Under the pieces are notes generated by a model that worked only from the letters and a program-made list of their open reading frames with translations, was not told the origin of the DNA and ran no database searches. From Novosphingobium sp. (GTDB lineage Bacteria; Pseudomonadota; Alphaproteobacteria; Sphingomonadales; Sphingomonadaceae): a stretch of DNA of 8,814 nucleotides. Both the position numbers and the translations under genes were made by a program. The stretch lies in assembly GCA_030830245.1 (NCBI GenBank), contig JAURNJ010000111.1, positions 1-8,814 of the forward strand. The letters are read 5' to 3'. Below, in pieces: positions 1 to 6,103 of this stretch. Position 1 is the stretch's first letter; every line of letters begins with the position of its first letter.

Positions 1-99
1 GGCTTGCCGGAAGCGGGGCTTGTAGTTTGTTTGCAGAAAGGGTCAACAGGGCGCAAGTGCGCGCCGATTTCTTGCGCGAGATATTTCGGGAGAACATGA

Positions 100-648
100 A
101 TGCAACGAGGCCCACTGCGTGAAGTGATGCAATTCCGCTCCAGCCCGCCGCCGCCCGCAGACGATCTGGCGGCAACGGTCGCCTGGCTGCGTGACCGCAC
201 CCTGATCGGCGACCTCTACAACCGCTATGCCTTTGGCGTAGATTCGGCAGACATGGAACTGGTGCGGTCGGTCTTTCACCCCGACAGCACGGTGATCGGC
301 ACCGTCGCGCAAGGCGGCATCGATGACTATCTCAAGGTCATTGGCGAAGGCCTGCTCGCCTATCACGCGACCATGCATTTCAAGGGCAACCAGTATATCG
401 AACTCGATGGTGACACGGCCTATGTCGAAACTTGGGTTGTAGGCTATCACATGGAGGCGCCGGGCAGCCCGATCGACCATCTCGAACTCGGGCTGCGTTA
501 TCGTGACGAGGTCGTACGGGTCGGCGACGACTGGAAGATCATGCGACGTGAGGCGGTGCTGCAATGGCACACCGGGCCATTCCCGAGACCGACCATTGGC
601 GAGCCGCCCTACCCGCGCAAACCGCACAGATCTGGTGAGAATACCTGA
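100..648 (+). CDS. SnoaL-like / NTF2-superfamily protein
   Basis: A 182-residue protein that fits the SnoaL-like branch of the NTF2 fold, a cone-shaped alpha+beta barrel used by small cyclases, dehydratases and hydrolases. An N-terminal helix carries an RYAFGVDSADMELVRSVF segment, the usual '(R)YxxxxDxxDxxxxxxxF' opening of the family. It is followed by HPDSTV, then YHATMHFKGNQ in the position of the family's 'tHhxxN' strand, then alternating strands (IELDGDTAYVETWVVGYH; GLRYRDEVVRVGDDWKI) typical of the sheet. The aspartate in FGVDSAD and the histidines of YHATMHF are the candidate active-site residues. There is no signal peptide or membrane segment, so it is probably cytosolic. The ATG at 100 has GGGAG at 88-92, about 7 bases upstream; an ATG at 127 is an alternative that drops a poorly conserved-looking nine-residue start. 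The proline-rich tail (about 160-182) is probably disordered. The substrate cannot be told; the fold is clear, the reaction is not. Confidence 0.8.
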   Translation: MQRGPLREVMQFRSSPPPPADDLAATVAWLRDRTLIGDLYNRYAFGVDSADMELVRSVFHPDSTVIGTVAQGGIDDYLKVIGEGLLAYHATMHFKGNQYIELDGDTAYVETWVVGYHMEAPGSPIDHLELGLRYRDEVVRVGDDWKIMRREAVLQWHTGPFPRPTIGEPPYPRKPHRSGENT

Positions 649-650
649 AA

Positions 651-743
651 GGCGCGCCGCGCCGTGCAGCCAATTTGCGCCTGCCTAACTGCCGGCATCT
701 CGACAGGAGGAGAGCGCTCCAGCGCAGACGCCAGTTGGGGTTG
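651..743 (+). other. Gap between SnoaL-like gene and acyltransferase
   Basis: About 95 bases without a gene. It holds an eight-base palindrome GGCGCGCC (651-658) and a good Shine-Dalgarno-like AGGAGG at 705-710. That AGGAGG lies more than 30 bases before the most likely acyltransferase ATG at 744, too far to serve it in the normal way. No terminator with a T-run and no clear promoter is visible. Confidence 0.4.
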
Positions 744-2702
744 ATGGAGGCGAGCGTTCAGTATCGGCCCGAGATTGATGGACTGAGGGCCATTGCCGTT
801 GTTCCGGTGATCCTGTTTCATGCCGGTCTCGACACCCTGAGCGGCGGTTTCGTCGGGTTCGATATCTTCTTCGTCATCAGTGGATACCTGATCACCTCGA
901 TCCTGATGCGCGACCTTGAAGCGCAACGCTTCAGCATTCTGAAATTCTACGAGAAGCGGGCTAGACGCATCCTTCCTGCGCTCATGCTGGTGTCAGTGGT
1001 CTCGATCCCATTCGCGATTTGGTTGCTGCCGCCGACCGATCTCAATCAGTATTTCAAGAGCCTGTTCGGGATCGCAACGTTCAGTTCGAATTTCGTGTTT
1101 TAAATACAGGCCGACTACTTCGACACCAGCGCGGGCTACAAGCCCATGCTCCACACCTGGAGCCTCGCGGTGGAAGAGCAGTATTACATCCTGTTCCCTC
1201 CGCTGCTCGCACTTGCATGGCGCTGGCGGCGGCAAACCTTGCTTCCGTTGCTGGCATTTGCCTTCGTTGCCAGCTTGGCTGTTACCGAGTTTGTCATTGG
1301 CGTGGAGCCCAGCCTGGCCTTCTACATGCTGCCTTTTCGCGCTTGGGAACTTGCGCTCGGCGGCATGCTTGCAGTCATTGCACTGGAACAGCGCTGGTTT
1401 GGCAGCTATCGGATGGCGCAGGTGGGCAGCGCTGCGGGCATGGCGATGATTGCCATCGCGATCCTGGCGATCGAGGAGAGCGATCCGTTCCCCGGCCTGA
1501 TCGCGCTTGTGCCAACGGTTGGCACCGCATTGGTGATCCATTTCGCGCGACCCGGAACGCTTGCCTGCCGGTTGCTTAGCCTGAAGCCGATGGTGACGAT
1601 CGGCCTGATTTCCTACAGTGCATACCTGTGGCATCAGCCCTTGCTGTCCTTCACCCGCCATTTCCATCCGCTCGAGGCACCGGTCCCGGCCCTTGCCGCA
1701 GCAGTGTTGGCGACCTTCGTACTTGCCTGGCTCAGCTGGCGATTCGTCGAACAGCCCTTTCGTGATCGACAGCGCATCGCGTCGAAAGCGATCTTCGTCT
1801 TGTCTCTCGCGGGCCTCGCGAGCCTCGCGATCGCCGGTTTTGGCGGAGCGAAGCTGGCGCCGCTTTTTGATTCTCCCGCGCTGGCAAGAAGCCCGCAACT
1901 GCTGGCCTATCGCTATGACAATCGGGCGCTGCAGTCCGAGAGCTGGCAAGTCCTGAGCAAATTTTCTGGAAGTCGCGCGTATGGAGTTACCGACAATTGG
2001 GTGGACAACTCGCTCTGGTTCGATCCAGCAGACTCGCGTCCCGGTCTGCTCGTTATCGGAAACTCCCATGCCAAGGACGTGTTCAACACGCTTTTCAACA
2101 GCGACACGGTCCGCTCCCGCTATCAACTCGCCCGCTACGGCACCCAGATTGTCGATGCGGAACGGACTGCTCTGAATTCGCCGAACTGCAGGGCTGCCAG
2201 AATCATCGTGATCGCGAGCAGGTACTCAATGCAGGATGCTGCGGCGCTTGAAGCCCTGTCCGCGCGCATCCTAGGCGACGGCAAGCAACTGGTCCTTGTC
2301 CGAGAGATATTCGGCTTCCCGCAATTTCGCGACAAGACCCTGACCCTTGCCGACAAGATCATTATCGAAGCGAGCCAGCGGGGCGAGGATGATGGCAACG
2401 GCATCGCTCGCAAGGTGGATCGAGCGATGTTCAGGAGCTACAGGGACGGCAGGCAGATCGCCACCGCGCAGGTATCAAGCGCCACAATCGACAGGATCGT
2501 CGCGCGACATCGCGATGTTATCGCCGTCGATCGCATGGACCTGGTCTGCGACGCTGGCCGCCAGTTGTGCTTCGCCGCCAGCGACCGGCTTGAGAAATAC
2601 TACTACGACTACGGCCATCACACGCTGGAAGGTGCCGAATTCTTCGGCGGGCGACTGGACGAGACGGGATGGCTGATTTCCCGCCTGGGAAGCCGGCGCT
2701 GA
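744..2702 (+). pseudogene. OafA-type membrane O-acyltransferase with SGNH domain, interrupted by a stop
   Basis: Acyltransferase-3 family protein fused to a C-terminal SGNH hydrolase-like domain. The family moves acetyl or other acyl groups across the inner membrane onto LPS, O-antigen, exopolysaccharide or peptidoglycan. Read through, it would be about 652 residues, normal for this two-domain architecture. The opening RPEIDGLRAIAVVPVILFHA contains the R-x10-H motif (R15, H26) required in characterised family members, followed by GGFVGFDIFFVISGYLI and a run of hydrophobic segments. After the break come LHTWSLAVEEQYY, SYSAYLWHQPLL and WRFVEQPFR, all family hallmarks. The SGNH part has block I as GNSHA (about 439-443, Ser441) and a late DYGHH (about 622-626) that would supply Asp and His. 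A TAA at codon 120 (1101-1103) splits the gene in the first third, with the same frame resuming at once. Only a 119-residue N-terminal piece would be made from ATG 744. A TTG at 675 could extend the frame but the added residues look non-coding. Disabled gene or base error are the two readings. Confidence 0.85.
1101..1103 (+). other. In-frame TAA interrupting the acyltransferase gene
   Basis: The stop falls between FSSNFVF and IQADYFDTSAGYKP, which in intact relatives form one continuous stretch (family pattern 'NxxFWxQxxYFDxxAexKPLLHTWSLAVEEQ'). The frame is identical on both sides, so this is a substitution, not an indel. An aromatic codon is expected here: TAT or TAC would need one change, TGG two. 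Nothing around it suggests programmed readthrough. Confidence 0.85.
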
Positions 2703-2709
2703 AACCAGG

Positions 2710-3019
2710 CTAGATCAACCTGCCGGCGTTGCGGCCAAGCTCGGCAAAGTAGCGTGCCATCGCGTCCGCCGCCTTCTCGGTCAGCGCGATGAACGCCCGC
2801 CGCCGATCGGAATCGTCCTCGATCCGCTCAAACAGACCGGCCTCGGTCATCTGCCCGATACAGCGCAGCGCGGTTGTCGGTGGCACGCCCATCCTCTCGC
2901 AAGGTTTCGCGCAAGTGCCCGCGATCGGCATAGATCGAGACCGAGAGCGCAAAGCCCGCACCATCCTCGACAGGTCCGGGATAGCGGAAATCGGCCTGGA
3001 TGGGGGCATGGACAGTCAT
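2710..3019 (-). pseudogene. MarR-type winged-helix regulator, frame-broken and internally deleted
   Basis: Two frames on the minus strand hold pieces of one regulator. From ATG 3019 the sequence reads MTVHAPIQADFRYPGPVEDG and FALSVSIYADRGHLRE up to residue 43 (base 2891). From base 2889 the neighbouring frame reads GVPPTTALRCIGQMTEAGLF, then ERIEDDSDRRRAFIALTEKAADAMARYFAEL to the TAG at 2710-2712. The second piece is the recognition helix and wing of a MarR-like winged helix, with the DRRR wing motif. Joined, the pieces give only about 102 residues. MarR proteins are normally 135 or more, and the sphingomonad-type regulators this resembles, as I remember them, have a long middle region. I infer an internal deletion near 2889-2891 that also shifted the frame. 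AGGAG at 3030-3034 precedes ATG 3019. An out-of-frame ATG at 3009 would give a 99-residue product ending in the helix-wing part. It ends 7 bases from the convergent acyltransferase. Confidence 0.65.
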
Positions 3020-3028
3020 GGCGAGAAC

Positions 3029-3053
3029 ACTCCTATTAGTTTCGAACAGGAGT
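3029..3053 (-). promoter_or_regulatory. Imperfect 9-7-9 palindrome, likely autoregulatory operator
   Basis: On the minus strand ACTCCTGTT and AATAGGAGT form inverted arms (eight of nine pairs match) around a 7-base centre. On the plus strand a third related half-site, AATAGGATTA at 3061-3070, lies in direct repeat 16 bases from AACAGGAGTA at 3045-3054. The arms lie just before the start codon of the MarR-like gene, where such regulators usually bind their own promoter. The first arm also contains the AGGAG used as ribosome binding site. Binding by this regulator is inference. Confidence 0.5.
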
Positions 3054-3058
3054 AGAAC

Positions 3059-3087
3059 AAAATAGGATTATGTCAAGAACGGATCAA
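3059..3087 (-). promoter_or_regulatory. Candidate sigma70-type promoter for the MarR-like gene
   Basis: On the minus strand TTGATC (3082-3087) is followed after 17 bases by TATTTT (3059-3064), which would place the transcript start within the palindrome. A TTGACA also occurs at 3071-3076, but the sequence 16-18 bases on (TACTCC/ACTCCT) is a poor -10. The region overlaps the end of hemH (stop at 3094-3096). Assigned by eye only. Confidence 0.35.
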
Positions 3088-3093
3088 ACTCTT

Positions 3094-4107
3094 TCAGATC
3101 CACCCCGCCAGTTCGCGGCGCACCAGCGCTTCGAGCATCGCCATTCCCGCCTCGCCCGCATTGAGGCAATCGAGCGCGGCGAACTCAGCTCCGCCAGCGC
3201 CGAGGAATTGCTCGCGACCGCGAATCGCCAGCTCCTCGCGGGTTTCGAGGCAATCGGCAGCAAAGGCCGGGGCAGCAATCGCGAGGCGCCGGGTGCCTGC
3301 CCTCGCCTCATTCACGAGTACCTCGTCGGTATAGGGCTCGAGCCATTTGGCCCGCCCGAAGCGCGACTGGAAACTCGTCTCGACCCGCATGCCAGGATAG
3401 TCGGCCGCCAGCGACTCGGCGAGCAACCGAGACGTCTTGCGGCATTGGCAATGGTAGGGATCGCCCAAGTGCAGGGTGCGCTCCGGCATGCCGTGAAAGC
3501 TAAGCAGGAGAACCTCGGGATCGAAATCCAGCGCCGAGATCTGACGCGACAGATCGGCGCGCAGAGCCTCGATATGCAAGGGATCGTCGTAATAGGGAGG
3601 AAGGCTTCGCACCGCCGGTTGCCAGCGCATTGCCTTCAGCGCTACGCCCAGCGCATCCATCGCGCTCGCCGTCGTTGCGCCCGAATATTGCGGATAGAGT
3701 GGTGCAAAGAGGATGCGCCGGCAGCCTTGCTCCTGCAGCTTAGTCAGTTCGTCGGCGATGTTCGGCTGGCCATAGCGCATCGCCCAGCGAACATTGGCGA
3801 CGCCTTCCAGGCGCGCCTCCAAAGCATCTGCTTGTGCCCTGGTATAGGCCGCAAGCGGCGAGCCCTGTTCGGTCCAGACCTGCGCATAGGCATGTGCCGA
3901 TTTTTTAGGTCGGGTGTTGAGGATCACGCCGTGCAGGATCGGCCACCAGACAAGGCGCGGAATCTCGACCACACGCGGGTCTGACAGGAACTCGGCAAGG
4001 TAACGCCGCACAGCCTTTGGCGTTGGCGCATCGGGCGTACCCAAATTGACCAGCAGGACGCCGATCTTGCTGTCAGCGAACGCAGGATGGCCGGGCGGTC
4101 GCTCCAT
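3094..4107 (-). CDS. hemH: Ferrochelatase
   Basis: Inserts Fe2+ into protoporphyrin IX (or coproporphyrin) as the terminal metallation step of haem synthesis, at or near the inner membrane face. The 337-residue length is normal. Visible family blocks are KIGVLLVNLGTPDAP (about 14-28), the PLYPQYSGATT loop (about 136-146), LLSFHGMPER with catalytic His205, the GDPYHCQC segment (about 215-222), SFQSRFGRAKWLEPYTDE (about 245-262), and PAFAADCLETREE with Glu288 matching the second active-site residue. It lacks a long C-terminal extension. The frame stays open upstream to 4338, but ATG 4107 is the start: the protein aligns from there, and it overlaps the stop of the preceding gene as TGATG. GAGGGGGGG at 4113-4121 serves as the Shine-Dalgarno. 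It is last in the mrp operon. A regulator remnant follows on the same strand after a short gap, and no convincing terminator is seen. Confidence 0.97.
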   Translation of the reverse strand: MERPPGHPAFADSKIGVLLVNLGTPDAPTPKAVRRYLAEFLSDPRVVEIPRLVWWPILHGVILNTRPKKSAHAYAQVWTEQGSPLAAYTRAQADALEARLEGVANVRWAMRYGQPNIADELTKLQEQGCRRILFAPLYPQYSGATTASAMDALGVALKAMRWQPAVRSLPPYYDDPLHIEALRADLSRQISALDFDPEVLLLSFHGMPERTLHLGDPYHCQCRKTSRLLAESLAADYPGMRVETSFQSRFGRAKWLEPYTDEVLVNEARAGTRRLAIAAPAFAADCLETREELAIRGREQFLGAGGAEFAALDCLNAGEAGMAMLEALVRRELAGWI

Positions 4108-4121
4108 CACAGCCCCCCCTC
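4105..4121 (-). promoter_or_regulatory. TGATG coupling site and RBS for hemH
   Basis: The stop of the upstream gene (4107-4109) and the hemH ATG (4105-4107) share one base. A purine-rich GAGGGGGGG (4113-4121) sits 5 bases before the ATG inside the upstream gene's last codons. This arrangement supports translation re-initiation by the terminating ribosome and fixes the hemH start. Confidence 0.75.
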
Positions 4122-6101
4122 GATCTGCTGGCGGGCAATATCCCGGTTCACGATGCGCCCGATATCGACCACCGCGCTCAGCCGGTCGACCCTGACGCCG
4201 CTGTCTGCGCGCTGCGCGGTTGCTACCACGGCAATGTGGCCTGCGCCCCGGCCCGTGCCGATCTTGTGGCAGGCGAGGCCCTGCCCGCTCGAATCGCCGC
4301 CGCCCCAGCCCGAAAGCGCAGCGACCCGCTGCAGGCATTCAGCGAGACGCGGGTCCTTGCCCAGCAGGGCCATGCGATAGGCGAGCGGTTCGCGACCAGC
4401 CCGGTGCGCCAGCTCGTCGATGAAGGTCTCGTTAAAGAACGCAGTGTAGCCATGGGCATTGCCGCGCAGCCGTGCGGTGGGTAGATCGAAGCTGACCGGC
4501 ACCTGCTCGATTGCCAGATGATCGATGGCATAGGGCGGCACCGCCCCTTCCATGGCGAGGGGGTCGACCTCGCCAGCCACAGCATCAAGCGCATCGTAGG
4601 GTGCCGCTCGCTCGAACAGCCGCGCGCCAAATTCCCTGGCCGTCGCGGGAACCGCAATGCGCGCACGCCAGCCTGCCAGCCGCCCTTCCGCATCGGTGCG
4701 CGCGCCCATCAGCGCGGCAACCGGGGTGCGCGGCCAGCCTGCGAGATGCTCCTGCCAGCGCGACCAGGTGAGCTGCACTGGCTTGCTAGCCGCGCGCGCG
4801 ATCAGTGCAGCCTGAACCGCGTGATCGACTTCGAGCCGCCGGTCGAAGCTGCCGCCTGCGGGCATGGCATAGAGCACCACGTCGCGCGCATCCATGCCAA
4901 GCGCTTCGGCGGCGACCTCCCGCGCCGATTGCGGCACCTGGCTGCCTAGCCACAATTCCAGCTTGCCGTCAGCCAGCCTCGCCGTCGCGCTCGTGGTTTC
5001 GAGCGTGGCATGCAGCGCCGGGCCGACTTCATACCGCAAGGCAAGATCGAACTTGCTGTCGAGCAAGGTGTCGGGATCGCCCGCCTCGTGCAGTCGCACT
5101 TCCTCGCCGTGGCGCAGCGCCTTGTCCAGCGCCTCGCCGATCTTCGCGCTATCGGCAAAGCGCGAAACATCGAAGTGAGGAGCGATTGCCCGCAGCGCCT
5201 GTTCGGCTGCCCACCAATTGCTGGCAATCGCGGCCAGCCAGTTCGGCCCTTCGACAAGGTCTATCAGCCCGGCAACGCTGGATGCCGCGCTGCGATCGTA
5301 CTTGCCCAGCGACGACTTGCCGACGGGGGCATGGGCAACGCTGGCAAAGACCATGCCCGGCAAGCGCACGTCGCCCGCAAATTGATAGGAGCCATCGACC
5401 TTCGAAGGCAGATCAAGCCGGGGGAAGTCGTTGCCCGCACTGGACGGCGCGCACAGTTGCACAGGACGTAGAGGAGGCGGATCAGGCGGATCGAAGGCGG
5501 CAGCCTCGGCAGCGAGAGCACCAAAGGAAAGGCGCTTGTCGCCATGCACGATGAAGCCCTGCTCCGCCTGGCATTCCTCCCAGCCCACGCGCCAGCGGTC
5601 CGCCGCCGCCATAGCGAGCATGGCGCGAACCCCCGCCGCGGCCTCGCGCGCCGGCCTCTCGAACGCTGCCAGCGACAAGCCATCGGCAGTTGCCATGAAG
5701 CGATTGTCCTCGGCCCAGCGGCGCACCAGCAGGCCATCGGGCGCATCGGCCAGTTCCGGCACGGCGGGCATCCAAAACTCGGCCAAGCGCGCCGCCAGCG
5801 GCAGGTTGGCATAGTGCGCGCTGACCGGCGCAGGTTCGATGGCGATCTGCCTCCAGTCCGCGCCCAGCTCAGTGGCGACGACCTGCGCGATCAAGGTGGT
5901 GACTCCCTGCCCCATTTCGAGCTGCGGCACGGCAACGGCGATCACCCCGTCGCGCGCGATCTTGATCCAGGCATCGAAGGCGACCTCGCCCGGCGCGGGC
6001 GAGAGCGGCAGCGGGAAGCTGCGCGGACGGGCGACGTAGCCCACCATCAGCCCGCCCCCGGCGAGCGCCGCAATCAGCATCCCCCGCCGCGAAAAGCGCA
6101 T
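4107..6101 (-). CDS. Xanthine dehydrogenase/aldehyde oxidase-type molybdopterin subunit, C-terminally short
   Basis: A 664-residue protein of the large molybdopterin-binding subunit family, nearest in layout to the periplasmic IorB/CoxL-like group that hydroxylates aldehydes or N-heterocycles. The N-terminus MRFSRRGMLIAALAGGGLMV is a Tat signal (Arg5-Arg6, then a hydrophobic stretch), so export of a folded cofactor protein is implied. Family blocks in order are LEMGQGVTTL (about 61-70), LDLPSKVDGSYQFAGDVRLPGM (about 229-250), AMPAGGSFDRRLEVDHA (about 412-428, usually GGGFGRR), and GNAHGYTAFFNETFIDELAH (about 547-566). It ends at VVDIGRIVNRDIARQQIEGGL, where relatives continue for roughly 90-100 residues through the segment with the catalytic glutamate. 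So it is either non-catalytic or truncated. No [2Fe-2S] partner gene adjoins it. ATG 6101 overlaps the mrp stop as TGATG; an in-frame ATG at 6143 would put 14 extra residues before the Tat motif and lies inside mrp. The substrate is unknown. Confidence 0.82.
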   Translation of the reverse strand: MRFSRRGMLIAALAGGGLMVGYVARPRSFPLPLSPAPGEVAFDAWIKIARDGVIAVAVPQLEMGQGVTTLIAQVVATELGADWRQIAIEPAPVSAHYANLPLAARLAEFWMPAVPELADAPDGLLVRRWAEDNRFMATADGLSLAAFERPAREAAAGVRAMLAMAAADRWRVGWEECQAEQGFIVHGDKRLSFGALAAEAAAFDPPDPPPLRPVQLCAPSSAGNDFPRLDLPSKVDGSYQFAGDVRLPGMVFASVAHAPVGKSSLGKYDRSAASSVAGLIDLVEGPNWLAAIASNWWAAEQALRAIAPHFDVSRFADSAKIGEALDKALRHGEEVRLHEAGDPDTLLDSKFDLALRYEVGPALHATLETTSATARLADGKLELWLGSQVPQSAREVAAEALGMDARDVVLYAMPAGGSFDRRLEVDHAVQAALIARAASKPVQLTWSRWQEHLAGWPRTPVAALMGARTDAEGRLAGWRARIAVPATAREFGARLFERAAPYDALDAVAGEVDPLAMEGAVPPYAIDHLAIEQVPVSFDLPTARLRGNAHGYTAFFNETFIDELAHRAGREPLAYRMALLGKDPRLAECLQRVAALSGWGGGDSSGQGLACHKIGTGRGAGHIAVVATAQRADSGVRVDRLSAVVDIGRIVNRDIARQQIEGGL

Positions 6102-6103
6102 CA
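6099..6103 (-). promoter_or_regulatory. TGATG stop-start overlap between mrp and the oxidoreductase gene
   Basis: The mrp TGA (6101-6103) shares its last base with the downstream ATG (6099-6101). Only a weak purine patch (GCGAGG, about 9-14 bases upstream) could act as a Shine-Dalgarno, so translation of the oxidoreductase gene may depend on re-initiation after mrp. Confidence 0.65.

Noticed and set aside
50..65. GGCGC / GCGCC hairpin before the SnoaL-like gene
   Set aside because: A 5-bp stem of G and C is expected by chance in this composition, and no T-run or known leader motif accompanies it.
96..122. Eight-codon open frame overlapping the start of the SnoaL-like gene as a leader peptide
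   Set aside because: No attenuator-like structure or repeated regulatory codons; the ATG is only about 3 bases after the GGGAG and poorly spaced.
993..2126. Long open frame (377 codons) on the minus strand
   Set aside because: It lies antisense to the acyltransferase, whose motifs are unmistakable. Its product is Arg/Gln/Ala-rich with no family motif, as expected for a shadow frame in GC-rich DNA.
1146..2702. Second half of the acyltransferase as an independent gene starting at ATG 1146
   Set aside because: The start would fall inside the conserved KPMLHTWSLAVEEQ motif and family sequence continues upstream of it in the same frame, so it is the remainder of one split gene.
3081..3101. GGATC / GATCC inverted arms over the hemH stop as a terminator
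   Set aside because: Only a 5-bp stem with an 11-base loop and no T-run directly after; it also overlaps the candidate promoter.
3070..3984. Plus-strand open frame (304 codons) opposite hemH
   Set aside because: Antisense to a clear ferrochelatase; the low-complexity Arg-rich product has no motif.
4108..4338. Upstream extension of the hemH frame
   Set aside because: The extra 77 codons overlap the oxidoreductase gene out of frame and do not look like ferrochelatase; ATG 4107 has the ribosome site and the overlap.
4805..5554. Plus-strand open frame (249 codons) opposite the oxidoreductase gene
   Set aside because: Arg/Pro/Ala-rich shadow of the minus-strand gene, without family features.
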